13,711 nucleotides of DNA, from positions 1,160 to 14,870 of the forward strand of contig DLGQ01000047.1 in assembly GCA_002482775.1 (NCBI GenBank). Direction: 5' to 3'. The stretch's first letter is position 1. Each line of letters starts with the position of its first letter. Shown piece by piece: positions 6,952-13,711 of this stretch. A program made the position numbers and the translations under genes. This DNA comes from Flavobacteriales bacterium UBA7690. Its GTDB lineage: Bacteria > Bacteroidota > Bacteroidia > Flavobacteriales_F > PHOS-HE28. The notes beneath the pieces were generated by a model. It was not told where the DNA came from and searched no databases. It saw only the letters and a list, made by a program, of their open reading frames with translations.

Positions 6952-7731
6952 TCAGATGAGGCGTTGCACGCCTATCTGCCTACAGTACTGGTTCACTTTG
7001 TTCACGGTGTTCAAGAAGGGGTCTTGCTTGCTTTGGAACGCGTAGTGTGGGTCCAGCACAGAGCGGTACAGATCATGGTAGTCCAGAAATGCCGCCTTCA
7101 GGGGTTCATCTTCGAAGATGGCATCCAACCGGGGCCATTGCTTTTGGAAGATCAGGTGGATGATGTACAACTCGATGGTATCCCGTCTTTCGCCGCTCCA
7201 GAGCGCAGCATGGTGGATGAACGTAGGCTGCAAGTGGTCGGCGATCCCGAACTCGCTGTTCCATACACAGACGGTGGCCACCGCACCGAGGACGAACGCG
7301 CGCAGTTCAAGTAGCTCATTCAGTTCCTCCATGGAGTGTTCGCGGTCGGAAACATCAATGGCCCACCACCGTTCATGGGCACGGTGTGCGGCATCCAGGG
7401 CTTCTTTCTTCCCCTGGCCCGTCCGCAGTGCGTTCAGCAGGAAGGGGACCGGGTCGTCCGTGGGCTCCTTGTGTTGGTTACCGGTCGGGCTGTCAATACC
7501 CATGGTGGTCTGGGTGGTGTGCGGTGCTGGTTCCAGTATCGCCTGGATCGAAGCCTTGGTGTGGTCTTTTTTGGATCGCATACCGAATGATGGCACCACT
7601 TCCACGATGCGTGCGAAACAGCGTCGGCATACCCGTCCACCATCCTTCAGCTGCCCGGCGCCGAAGTTCGGCTTGCTTAGAAAGGTCAACGGCGATCCAC
7701 AACCAGCGCACACATTCCCTTCCTTGGTCAT
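6952..7731 (-). CDS. Zinc-ribbon protein of unknown function
   Basis: 259 aa from ATG 7731. The N-terminus has two Cys pairs, Cys8-x2-Cys11 (NVCAGCGSPLTF) and Cys35-x2-Cys38 (RVCRRCF), spaced as in treble-clef or zinc-ribbon domains of the DUF4428 type ('CxxCGxxLxF..K..L.DG..C..C'). A low-complexity, Thr/Pro/His-rich linker covers about 55-95. The C-terminal ~160 residues look all-helical, with Trp/His-rich segments ('HRAHERWWAIDV', 'FIHHAALWSGERRDT', 'LIFQKQWPRLDAIF'); I recognise no enzyme motif. An open frame extends 130 codons further upstream, but its sequence is Arg/Met/Ser-rich and runs into the start of the opposite-strand Crp-like gene. The ATG chosen is the one directly before the metal-binding motif. 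It is divergent from the Crp-like gene across 271 bases. Confidence 0.78.
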   Translation of the reverse strand: MTKEGNVCAGCGSPLTFLSKPNFGAGQLKDGGRVCRRCFARIVEVVPSFGMRSKKDHTKASIQAILEPAPHTTQTTMGIDSPTGNQHKEPTDDPVPFLLNALRTGQGKKEALDAAHRAHERWWAIDVSDREHSMEELNELLELRAFVLGAVATVCVWNSEFGIADHLQPTFIHHAALWSGERRDTIELYIIHLIFQKQWPRLDAIFEDEPLKAAFLDYHDLYRSVLDPHYAFQSKQDPFLNTVNKVNQYCRQIGVQRLI

Positions 7732-8002
7732 GGGGTCAATATATACAGGGGTACTGTGTTGAGGTTCGGGTGCACCACCGTTGTGCGCAGCCTGTAGCTC
7801 CGGGAGCACACGGTTGCTGAGCAGCCTAAGTCTACCATGTACAGTGCTCATGGGGCGTAGCCTTTGGTTACGCCCGGCGTGCATAGGGTGCCAACCGCAG
7901 CGTGCGGCGGCGCGGGGTATCTTCGCCGCCACCCGGGTTGCCCCTGTGCGCAGTGCCGCACCGGTGTTGCCCATGCGACCAAAGACCACCCAGGTACACC
8001 CC

Positions 8003-8584
8003 ATGCAGCAGAAACTATTCGACTTCATTGGCCGGTACATGGTGCTTACGGAAGAGGAGAAGAGCGTGATCGGCGGGTTGGACATCTTCCGCACGGTGAA
8101 GAAGGGGACCATCCTGCTCAACGCCGGTGAGCGGTCGCGCGATAGCTACTTCGTGCTGGAAGGCTGCATCCGCACTTTTTACGTGGTGGATGGTGAGGAG
8201 CACACCACCGCCTTCTACACCGAAATGGAGGCCTTGACACCCGTATGCGTGGTGAGCCGCACACCCTCGGAGTACACCATCAGTTGTGTGGAAGACACCA
8301 TTCTCTCCATATCCGACGCAGACCTGGAGGTGGATATCAACAGCCGGTTCCCGCGGTTCGAGACGCTGTGCAAGGTGCTCTCCGAAGAGCTCCTGGCGAA
8401 AGAGCGCACGGACTTCGACGCGTTCAAGACCTCATCACCGGAAGAACGGTACCTGAACCTGCTGCGCACACGTCCGGACCTTGTGCAGCGGGTGCCGCAA
8501 CACCAGCTCGCGAGCTACCTGGGCATAACCCCACAATCGCTGAGCCGCCTGCGGGCACGGCTCATCGAGAAGGAGCGGAGCTGA
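8003..8584 (+). CDS. Crp/Fnr-family transcriptional regulator
   Basis: 193 aa. Residues about 25-105 form the cyclic-nucleotide-binding-like beta-roll: 'FRTVKKGTILLNAGERSRDSYFVLEG', 'GCIRTFYVVDGEEHTTAFYTE', 'EYTISCVEDTILSISDAD'. A long connecting helix (about 118-140) follows, then a C-terminal helix-turn-helix at about 165-187 (QHQLASYLGITPQSLSRLR). The cAMP-pocket motif of true CRP (FGExxxxxxxxRxA) is absent and no Cys cluster for an iron-sulfur centre is present; both are usual in the many Bacteroidota paralogues, whose ligand is mostly unknown. ATG 8003 was chosen because MQQKLFDFIGRY fits the family start; the frame is open further upstream but without family-like sequence. The downstream gene starts 84 bases later on the same strand and may be co-transcribed. 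Confidence 0.9.
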   Translation: MQQKLFDFIGRYMVLTEEEKSVIGGLDIFRTVKKGTILLNAGERSRDSYFVLEGCIRTFYVVDGEEHTTAFYTEMEALTPVCVVSRTPSEYTISCVEDTILSISDADLEVDINSRFPRFETLCKVLSEELLAKERTDFDAFKTSSPEERYLNLLRTRPDLVQRVPQHQLASYLGITPQSLSRLRARLIEKERS

Positions 8585-8668
8585 GCGTATTCCTTCACTT
8601 AAGTGAACGAGGCGTGGCACCATGCCGGTCTTCTTTTGCCGAGACATTGAACACGTCCCTACTTCGTC

Positions 8669-9301
8669 ATGAAGAAGAACATCCGGCTACTTAGCCTTGC
8701 GCTGGTGCTATCCAGCATGCACCCCCTCCAAGCCCGATACACCGAAGCGGATAGCACCTACAGGCGGTGGTTCGTGGGTACCAGCCTGTTCGTGCTGGTG
8801 GGCAACCTGGCACCCACGGACAATCCACCGGATTTCTTCCAGATCAACATCGGCTATCGCCTTACGGGTCGGGATGTGATCACCGTGGAACCCAAGACCT
8901 GGAGGTATGCCTGGCCCAATGGTATACACCCGTTCTTGAACGATGCCTACGAAAAGCCGGAGGAGCGATTCCCGGGGTATGTGCGTGAGTATGGGATCTC
9001 ACTGTCTTACCAACGCTTCTTCTGGCTGGGCCTCTACGCCGAGCTTAACGTGATGCCCACCCTGCAGCATTTCGTGGATGCCCAGGACAAGAAGATCGAT
9101 GAAGGATACCAGATCTTCAACACCTACCGGGCCGGCTACCACATCAAGCTCTTCAAGGACCGGTTCTTCTTCCAACCGTCCATCGCCATCACCCACCGGG
9201 CTTACCACACCCGCCTACCGGATGGCTTCAAGCAGTTGGACGATATGTGGTCCAAGTTCATCTTCGGCGAGCCTGGCTTGCATGTGGGCTACAATTTCTA
9301 G
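8669..9301 (+). CDS. Secreted, probably outer-membrane beta-barrel protein
   Basis: 210 aa. A signal peptide is clear: MKKNIRLLSLALVLSSMHPLQA, with cleavage likely after residue 22. The mature part is rich in aromatic residues and alternating strands ('RRWFVGTSLFVLVGNLA', 'FFQINIGYRLTGRDVITVEP', 'YGISLSYQRFFWLGLYAELNV', 'FFFQPSIAITHRAYHT', 'PGLHVGYNF') and ends in Phe, as outer-membrane barrels inserted by BamA do. The length suits a small 8-stranded barrel. I cannot name a substrate or family. It follows the Crp-like regulator by 84 bases on the same strand, so regulator and barrel may form one unit, but no promoter in the gap rules on this. Confidence 0.8.
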   Translation: MKKNIRLLSLALVLSSMHPLQARYTEADSTYRRWFVGTSLFVLVGNLAPTDNPPDFFQINIGYRLTGRDVITVEPKTWRYAWPNGIHPFLNDAYEKPEERFPGYVREYGISLSYQRFFWLGLYAELNVMPTLQHFVDAQDKKIDEGYQIFNTYRAGYHIKLFKDRFFFQPSIAITHRAYHTRLPDGFKQLDDMWSKFIFGEPGLHVGYNF

Positions 9302-9384
9302 ATGCGGCCCCGTGCGCGGCCGTTGATCCACATGTTCATCGTATCCTGTGCCCGTTCTCCGGAAGCACCTGATCTTTGCCACCC

Positions 9385-9870
9385 ATGCAGCCCGAACTTC
9401 CGCCCGAGATACAGGCGCTGCTGGCGAAGAGCCAGCAGCACTACCAACAGCACGCGCGGCTGATGCTTACCGTGGACACGTTGGGTACCGATGGGGCAGC
9501 GTGGTGCAGCGCCCACCAGCAAGCGCCGGCCCCCAATGGCCAGGTGCTTAGTGCGGCGGAGATCCTGGAGCGGGCCAACGGGGTGTTCGGTGTCCTGCGT
9601 ACGGCGGGTCTTGTGCCGGTGATCGCGGTGTGCCCCCTAGAGAATGGGCCACCGGCGAAACCCAAGGCCAAACACCGCGCCGCCGGGGACATCGCCCTAG
9701 GTGGTGTGCAGGCGGTGGTGTTGCGGCAGGCGCCGCCGCGCATGCTCTTCGCACAACAGGGAGAGGAGCTTACCCTGTTGGCGGCAGAGGTGCCTGTGGT
9801 GGAGGAGCGCATTCCGGCTTTCGTGTCCAAAGCGAAAGCGTGGCTGCTACGCGCGCGCTTCCGTAGGTGA
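9385..9870 (+). CDS. Hypothetical protein, 161 aa
   Basis: Family not recognised. ATG 9385 (MQPELPPEIQALLAK) begins a soluble, Ala-rich protein with helical N-terminus, a Gly/Ala/Trp/Cys segment ('GTDGAAWCSAHQQAP'), a hydrophobic core strand ('GLVPVIAVCPLE'), a basic patch ('KPKAKHRAAGD') and a basic C-terminus ('KAKAWLLRARFRR'). It has no signal peptide. A TTG three codons earlier is possible but less likely. The frame is open throughout while the antisense frame reads as Pro/Ser/Arg/Cys-rich shadow. It stands 83 bases after the barrel gene, with a weak CGGCC/GGCCG hairpin in between. Confidence 0.6.
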   Translation: MQPELPPEIQALLAKSQQHYQQHARLMLTVDTLGTDGAAWCSAHQQAPAPNGQVLSAAEILERANGVFGVLRTAGLVPVIAVCPLENGPPAKPKAKHRAAGDIALGGVQAVVLRQAPPRMLFAQQGEELTLLAAEVPVVEERIPAFVSKAKAWLLRARFRR

Positions 9871-9960
9871 GCTACTGCCAAACGCGACCCCTGTTCACCC
9901 AGCAAGACCAGACCTGCACCAGGTTACCAACAGGCATGTCAGTTTCGTGTCTGGCAGCTT

Positions 9961-9968
9961 TACCTTTA
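9961..9968 (+). promoter_or_regulatory. Weak candidate -7 box before the small beta-rich gene
   Basis: TACCTTTA differs from TAnnTTTG at the last base only and lies 48 bases before ATG 10017. The upstream TTTCG is a poor -33 match. It is listed because the 146-base gap must hold whatever drives the next gene, unless that gene is read from upstream. Confidence 0.25.
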
Positions 9969-10016
9969 GTTCCTCTCTGGCCTGCTGACCAAACCTACTC
10001 TCCCATGCTTGCAGGA

Positions 10017-10262
10017 ATGAACCCCGAGAAGGAAACACCGGTATTCCACACAGGCCAACAGGTGGTGTTGTTGGAGACCGGTGATGTATGGACAGTGACC
10101 GCATCCACACTAGTGGACAAGGTGCTGTTGTATGACATCTACCAGCCCGGCCTGCTGAAGACCTGGGTGGCTGCCAGTTCGTTGAAGGCCACAGAACCCA
10201 GCGAAGGGGCACCGGCCACGGTATCACGCAAACCGGACGGTGTTGCCACGCGGAGGCTTTAA
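10017..10262 (+). CDS. Small SH3-like hypothetical protein, 81 aa
   Basis: MNPEKETPVFHTGQQVVLLETGDVWTV begins a compact beta-rich pattern, 'GQQVVLLETG', 'VWTVTAS', 'VLLYDIYQPG', 'KTWVAASSLK', followed by a polar tail of about 20 residues. The spacing of short strands resembles a small SH3/KOW-like barrel; this is inference from pattern only. ATG 10017 is preceded by GCAGGA, one of the few Shine-Dalgarno-like sites here; ATG 10005 (4 residues longer) is the alternative. Its TAA (10260-10262) overlaps the TAA of the opposite-strand HTH gene within the palindrome TTAA, so the two genes are tightly convergent. Confidence 0.6.
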   Translation: MNPEKETPVFHTGQQVVLLETGDVWTVTASTLVDKVLLYDIYQPGLLKTWVAASSLKATEPSEGAPATVSRKPDGVATRRL

Positions 10263-10507
10263 CCGCGCTTAAGGAATACTCCTTGCCTTAGCATGGGGCC
10301 TCTTCCGGTAAGCAACCAATCGGCACTTAGCTCCGGGAAGGTGCTGAGGACCTTTTCCAGTTTGTCCGATCCCAAGGCTCTACCGTTCTTCACCGCGTTC
10401 CCCAAGAGTCCATTGGAGAAACCTGTCCGGCGATTGAAGTCGCGCTCCGAGATACCCACCACCGTAAGGTACTGGGCGAGGCGTGCTGCTGCAGTTTTGG
10501 TTTCCAT
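10259..10507 (-). CDS. Small HTH (XRE/phage-repressor-like) DNA-binding protein
   Basis: 82 aa, a single helix-turn-helix domain. The key segments are 'RLAQYLTVVGISERDFNRRTG', 'SNGLLGNAVKNGRALGSDKLEKV' and 'FPELSADWLLTGRGPML'. This is the common Bacteroidota arrangement (SxxxFExxxGxSNGxLxxxxKxGxxIxSDxLxxIlxxYPxLNxxWLLTGxGxML), found in phage-related and chromosomal regulators that lack the usual C-terminal peptidase domain. It probably binds DNA as a dimer. The start ATG 10507 is the only sensible one. GGCAA/TTGCC (10508-10523) sits directly 5' of the start codon and could be an operator for its own control. Target genes are unknown. Confidence 0.82.
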   Translation of the reverse strand: METKTAAARLAQYLTVVGISERDFNRRTGFSNGLLGNAVKNGRALGSDKLEKVLSTFPELSADWLLTGRGPMLRQGVFLKRG

Positions 10508-10523
10508 GGCAATGAGCTTTGCC
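10508..10523. promoter_or_regulatory. Short inverted repeat touching the HTH start codon
   Basis: GGCAA - TGAGCT - TTGCC, 5-bp arms with 6-base centre, directly upstream of ATG 10507 (minus strand). It could be an autoregulatory operator or a hairpin in the leader; arms this short can arise by chance. Confidence 0.25.
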
Positions 10524-10826
10524 CAAGTAGTTCAAACGCCGCACCAGTGCACCAGCAACAGCAGTATTCACCGCACGTTGCTGCGTATTCCCTATCGCGG
10601 CGCATGCAGTGGAAAGGTGAGGCAGGGGAAATGGATACACACTATCGCACCATATCCGCAACACGATGCACATTCATACGGCAGCGTAAATGGCATGTGT
10701 AGTGGCAGGAACGGGGTTGAAGTATTTGCCCTTCGCTGATCATCAAGATCCTGATGGCCATGTGTTGGTTGGTCGTGGTTCCGAATGCCGATGATCCAAC
10801 GGGTCGCTCGTGCCGTTGATCTACCG
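10508..10826. other. Gene-free stretch, about 319 bases
   Basis: This lies between the HTH gene (leftward) and the end of the T9SS sorting-domain gene (also leftward), so it should contain the HTH promoter and the terminator of the other gene. Open frames here are shadows with no protein character. I see no tRNA, repeat array, strong terminator or clean TAnnTTTG box on either strand; only the small inverted repeat at its left edge. Confidence 0.5.
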
Positions 10827-11180
10827 CTACCGTACCACCTTGAACACCGCCTGCGCTCGCACGCCGCCCAGATCCATCAAGAACAGTCTGTAGAAGCCTT
10901 CGTCCAACGTGCTCACGTCCAGTTCGTGTTCTGGTGAAAGGCTGTCCAGCAGCAATAGGCGTCCATCCAGGGAGCGCACCTCCAGCGGCATGCGTACCAA
11001 CGATCGGCTGCCCCAGATGACGCGTAAAGTGCTGGTGGTGGGGTTGGGGTAGAGCACCAGTTGTGGTTCTGCACGCTCCGTTGCAGGGAGCAGCACTTCG
11101 AGTTCGTCCAGCGCGGGCGGTTCTTGGGCAACAGCGTAAGTAGCGGCCAGTAGGAGCAGGGTGGTCAGGATGGGGCGCAT
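10827..11180 (-). CDS. Mini secreted protein: signal peptide plus T9SS type A sorting domain
   Basis: 117 aa. Signal peptide about 1-19 (MRPILTTLLLLAATYAVAQ), a linker of about 20 residues rich in Glu, Pro and Leu, then a Por-secretion C-terminal sorting domain from residue 40: 'PQLVLYPNPTTSTLRVIW', 'PLEVRSLDGRLLLLDS', 'HELDVSTLDEGFYRLFL', ending 'AQAVFKVVR'. YPNP, the DxSxLxxGxY and terminal FxxVR pattern define this family. The domain normally directs a large cargo across the outer membrane through the type IX system and is removed by PorU; here there is essentially no cargo. I chose ATG 11180 because it begins the signal peptide. The open frame further upstream lacks protein character. It is divergent from the formylglutamate amidohydrolase-like gene. 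Confidence 0.85.
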   Translation of the reverse strand: MRPILTTLLLLAATYAVAQEPPALDELEVLLPATERAEPQLVLYPNPTTSTLRVIWGSRSLVRMPLEVRSLDGRLLLLDSLSPEHELDVSTLDEGFYRLFLMDLGGVRAQAVFKVVR

Positions 11181-11324
11181 GGTGGAAGGGTTGACCAAGG
11201 TGGTCCAGCACTGTGCCAGTGTGGTAGCCGTAAGGTTGGCGGTGGGCATACCAGTAGGGGGATGGGGATGCATGCAGAAGGCGTTCGCGCCACGAACATG
11301 GCTGCGGGGCGATCGTTCCCAGAA

Positions 11325-11355
11325 TTGGGGAAGCCCATCCTCGCCATGTATGTGT
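11325..11355 (+). promoter_or_regulatory. Weak candidate promoter for the amidohydrolase/QEGLA operon
   Basis: TTG near 11325 followed about 21 bases later by TATGTGTG (about 11348-11355), one mismatch to TAnnTTTG. It lies about 70 bases before ATG 11426 in the 245-base divergent region. It is suggestive only. Confidence 0.25.
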
Positions 11356-11425
11356 GGTCTTTTTCGGAAGCTCGCGAACGACGCGTGCCCGTGCCGCGTG
11401 GCGCACTCTTCGCCGTGCTCCGCGC

Positions 11426-12214
11426 ATGACAAGTACCACCGCCGCCACATACACCGAAGGCCCCTCCGCGTTGTTGGTCACGGCCATCCATGCAGGCAAG
11501 GCCATGCGCCCCTCGTTGAAAGCGCTTTGCCACTTGAACGAAGCCCAACGCCTGCGCGAAGAGGATCCGTTCACCGATCGTTGGACGACCATTTCCGACA
11601 ACAGCATCATCGGCCTGCGCTCGCGTTTCGAGGTGGACCTGAACCGTCCGCGCACGAAAGCCGTGTACCGAACGCCAGCGGATTGTTGGGGTTTGGATGT
11701 GTGGAACGGAATACTACCAACTGTTGAAGTGGAGCGTTCGTTGGCCACCTACGATGAGTTCTACGAGACCACCGGCGCTATGGTGGAACGGCTGCTCTCC
11801 ATGCATCCGCGTGTGATGATCTACGATCTCCATTCGTACAATCACCAACGCCAAGCACCGGGTGTGGACGATGACCCCGCGCTGAACCCGGAGATCAACC
11901 TGGGCACAGCGAACATCGATCGCGATGTGTGGGGCGAAGCGCTGGACGTGTTGACCTCCGCGCTGATGAAAGGTCCCGATGACCGTAAGTACGACGTGCG
12001 CGAGAACGTGAAATTCAAAGGTGGGCACTTCGGCTTTTGGCTCAACGAACGGTTCGGTGCGCGGGTATGCCCGGTCGCCATTGAATTCAAGAAAGTGTTC
12101 ATGGACGAGTGGACCGGTGCGCCGGATGAAGCGGCCATCGAGCGCATCCACGCGTTGCTCACCGCCACTATAGCACCGGTGATGCGTGCCACCAATGCCG
12201 TGGAGCATGCCTGA
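11426..12214 (+). CDS. N-formylglutamate amidohydrolase-family protein
   Basis: 262 aa from ATG 11426. Family members are zinc-type hydrolases that cleave N-formylglutamate to formate and glutamate in histidine breakdown, though many paralogues act on other N-acyl substrates. Visible landmarks: 'LLVTAIHAGKAM' (His22, the first metal-site region), 'RSRFEVDLNRPRTKAVY' (65-81, the family DLNRPR signature), 'VMIYDLHSYNHQR' (Asp134, His136), 'FKGGHFGFWLNERFG' (His201) and 'CPVAIEFKKVFMDEWTG' (Glu220). Length matches the family. No hut gene is nearby, and the gene overlaps the next one by 8 bases (ATG inside ..GCATGCCTGA), so the pair is translationally coupled. That pairing argues for a role with the QEGLA protein, not histidine catabolism. 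The in-frame sequence before ATG 11426 is Arg-rich and non-conserved. Confidence 0.88.
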   Translation: MTSTTAATYTEGPSALLVTAIHAGKAMRPSLKALCHLNEAQRLREEDPFTDRWTTISDNSIIGLRSRFEVDLNRPRTKAVYRTPADCWGLDVWNGILPTVEVERSLATYDEFYETTGAMVERLLSMHPRVMIYDLHSYNHQRQAPGVDDDPALNPEINLGTANIDRDVWGEALDVLTSALMKGPDDRKYDVRENVKFKGGHFGFWLNERFGARVCPVAIEFKKVFMDEWTGAPDEAAIERIHALLTATIAPVMRATNAVEHA

Positions 12215-13711
12215 GGACAAAGCGACAAGCCTCTTGGACATGCTGGGCTCCGTGCGCAAGAAGCTGGAGCAGGGCAAGCGTGTGATGCGCCTGTTGCCTG
12301 ATGGTGGCCGTTTCATGATGGACCGTCCGCTGCCCTTCATCTGCGTGTACCGCAGCAACGGCACCAACGATCCGGGCATCGAAGAACTGGTGCGCGCACA
12401 GTCCGCCTACGTGCGCAGCTCGGGTACACCGGAAGACCTGCCCGCCTTGCGCGACCTGCTGGCCACGGTGGCTTCAGCGGTGACGAAGAAGAGCAAAGCA
12501 TTCTTGATCGTGGAGATCTGGGCGGGCGATCGTGCTACGAACCCGGACACCTTCCGCGCCCTGTGCCCGGCGAACAACCTGCCCACCACCGCAGCTGTCC
12601 TGGAAAAGGGATTGCAGGAATTGGCCGTACACATCCAAGGCACCAAAGCGGAGGTGGTGGACACCGCACTTCGGCATCCGCCGGGGTTGCCGCCGATCTT
12701 CAGTACGGACGAACTGAAGAAGCTCGGTGTCATCACCATCGGTATCGAGGTGCCACCCGTGTATTGGAGCTTGGATGGGCACTACAGCAGGCTGGCCCTG
12801 CGTGCGGTGCGTACGCGTTTCACGGAAGTGGTACAACGCACAGCCTTCGATTTCATCCGCGTGCAAACGCCGCTAGACTTCCCGCACTACCTCACGTTGG
12901 GGCGTACTAACATCACGCGGTCAGCGCTCAACATAGACCATCGCTTGGCGCGTATCGGTGCCTCCTTCGATGTGTTGCTGAACGTTTCGCCGGTGAACAC
13001 CGAACAGGCCTGGTTGGAATTCGAACGCGATGGTGGCGAGAAGCAGCCGGACTTCCACTACCGGCTCATCCCCGTGGATCCGGACATCGCCAAGCGGCAG
13101 TTGTTCGCGCTGCGGATCGGGGAGGTGGAAGACAATACGTTGGAGTTCATCTTCCGCGACAAACGCAACGAACTGGAGACTCAGCTTACCCTGCTCACCG
13201 ATCGCGGCACCAACCAGTTCGTCCACTCCAGCCTGCGGTTGCATGGCGCGGTGGAACCACTGTTGTTGAAGAAGGCGCACCAGCTGATCGGTGCCGTGGC
13301 GCACTGGCCGGAAACCTCCGGCGAGAAGTTGGACGCGTGGGGATTCGAGGCCTTGGTGCGGGAAGAATTGGAACATTACCGTGCGCATTTTCCACACCTG
13401 AAACTCGGCGTGCGCGTGCGGAACGATGTGGACGGCGTGCTCGTGAGCAAGGGTCAGGTACACATCGGCGAGGCGTTCTCGGTGGCGCGGTCACGAGCAT
13501 TTGCGTTGTTGCAACACGAGGTAGGTACGCACGTGCTCACCTTCTGTAACGGACTACAGCAACCGTTGAAATTGCTTTCCGTGGGCCTTGCCGGATACGA
13601 TGCGTTGCAGGAAGGGCTTGCTGTTCTGGCGGAACACCTCAGCGGCGATCTGGGTCCGCGTCGGTTGAAATTGCTGGCCGCCCGGGTGATCGCCGTGGAT
13701 GCCATGGTGAA
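12207..13711 (+). CDS. QEGLA-motif metallopeptidase-like protein (DUF1704/TIGR02421), 3' end missing
   Basis: 501 codons are visible; the frame is open to the window edge. It starts MPEDKATSLLDMLGSVRKKL. Key motifs near the end: HEVGTH (His437, Glu438, His442), an HExxH zinc site, then 31 residues later 'ALQEGLAVLAEHLSGDLG' (Gln468-Ala472), whose Glu is the likely third metal ligand. Bacterial members are annotated 'flavohemoglobin expression-modulating QEGLA motif protein'; eukaryotic relatives (MATCAP) are tyrosine carboxypeptidases acting on tubulin. No signal peptide, so cytoplasmic. The bacterial substrate is unknown. The 8-base overlap with the upstream amidohydrolase-like gene shows one operon; in other genomes I recall an ATP-grasp glutathione-synthase-like gene following, which would lie just outside. 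'DxPxPFICVYR' and 'AFLIVEIWAGD' near the N-terminus also fit the family. Confidence 0.9.
   Translation, partial: MPEDKATSLLDMLGSVRKKLEQGKRVMRLLPDGGRFMMDRPLPFICVYRSNGTNDPGIEELVRAQSAYVRSSGTPEDLPALRDLLATVASAVTKKSKAFLIVEIWAGDRATNPDTFRALCPANNLPTTAAVLEKGLQELAVHIQGTKAEVVDTALRHPPGLPPIFSTDELKKLGVITIGIEVPPVYWSLDGHYSRLALRAVRTRFTEVVQRTAFDFIRVQTPLDFPHYLTLGRTNITRSALNIDHRLARIGASFDVLLNVSPVNTEQAWLEFERDGGEKQPDFHYRLIPVDPDIAKRQLFALRIGEVEDNTLEFIFRDKRNELETQLTLLTDRGTNQFVHSSLRLHGAVEPLLLKKAHQLIGAVAHWPETSGEKLDAWGFEALVREELEHYRAHFPHLKLGVRVRNDVDGVLVSKGQVHIGEAFSVARSRAFALLQHEVGTHVLTFCNGLQQPLKLLSVGLAGYDALQEGLAVLAEHLSGDLGPRRLKLLAARVIAVDAMV

Noticed and set aside
7858..7866. TAGCCTTTG as a -7 box for the Crp-like gene
   Set aside because: It has three bases, not two, between TA and TTTG, no -33 partner was found, and it is about 140 bases from the start codon.
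7732..8121. Upstream extension of the zinc-ribbon protein
   Set aside because: It is antisense to the start of the Crp-like gene and lacks protein character; the metal-binding motif begins right after ATG 7731.
9305..9322. CGGCC/GGCCG hairpin as terminator of the barrel gene
   Set aside because: The stem is 5 bp with an 8-base loop and no T-run; too weak to call, though the position is right.
10642..11748. 368-codon open frame on the minus strand
   Set aside because: It overlaps the clear T9SS protein in another frame and the start of the amidohydrolase gene; composition is that of a shadow frame in GC-rich DNA.
1..13711. A CRISPR array in the window
   Set aside because: No direct repeats of 30-48 bases with regular spacing are seen; the array most likely lies beyond cas1 and cas2, off the left edge.

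Overview
The window looks like chromosomal DNA of a Bacteroidota member, probably Flavobacteriales-like with a fairly GC-rich genome. Evidence: a large type II-C Cas9 of the Bacteroidota kind, a Por/type IX secretion C-terminal sorting domain protein, a short Crp-like regulator without an obvious cAMP pocket, an HTH protein ending in the phylum's 'DWLLTGRG' signature, a TAnnTTTG-type -7 box, and few Shine-Dalgarno sequences.

Layout. Bases 1-4651 (minus strand) hold the end of a CRISPR-Cas type II-C operon: cas9 (1447 aa, all nuclease motifs present) followed after 3 bases by the first 101 codons of cas1. Upstream and divergent, on the plus strand at about 4679-4767, is a previously unlabelled RNA that I read as the tracrRNA. 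It has an anti-repeat, a GGG/CCC nexus hairpin, a small GTGA/TCAC hairpin and a 12-bp GCAA-capped terminator, with a TATATTTG -7 box in front. It predicts that repeats of the array (outside the window) begin ATTGTGATCTGCTTCAGTTC or very nearly so.

Bases 4853-5374 are a HIRAN-domain protein gene broken by an in-frame TAG after 29 codons. Bases 5419-6258 (minus) encode an orphan Toprim protein resembling the C-terminal half of Wadjet JetD (DUF2220) without JetA/B/C. Bases 6439-8002 hold an unknown 119-aa gene, a perfect inverted repeat, and a zinc-ribbon protein (minus). Bases 8003-9301 carry a Crp/Fnr-like regulator and a small outer-membrane-type protein in tandem. Bases 9385-10262 carry two unknown small proteins, the second convergent with and overlapping a small HTH repressor-like gene. 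Bases 10827-11180 (minus) encode a 117-aa protein that is little more than a signal peptide plus T9SS sorting domain.

Bases 11426-13711 are a two-gene plus-strand operon with an 8-base overlap: an N-formylglutamate amidohydrolase-family enzyme and a QEGLA-motif (DUF1704/TIGR02421) metallopeptidase-like protein running off the window. The most interesting units are the cas9/tracrRNA divergent region and the orphan Toprim gene beside a broken HIRAN gene.
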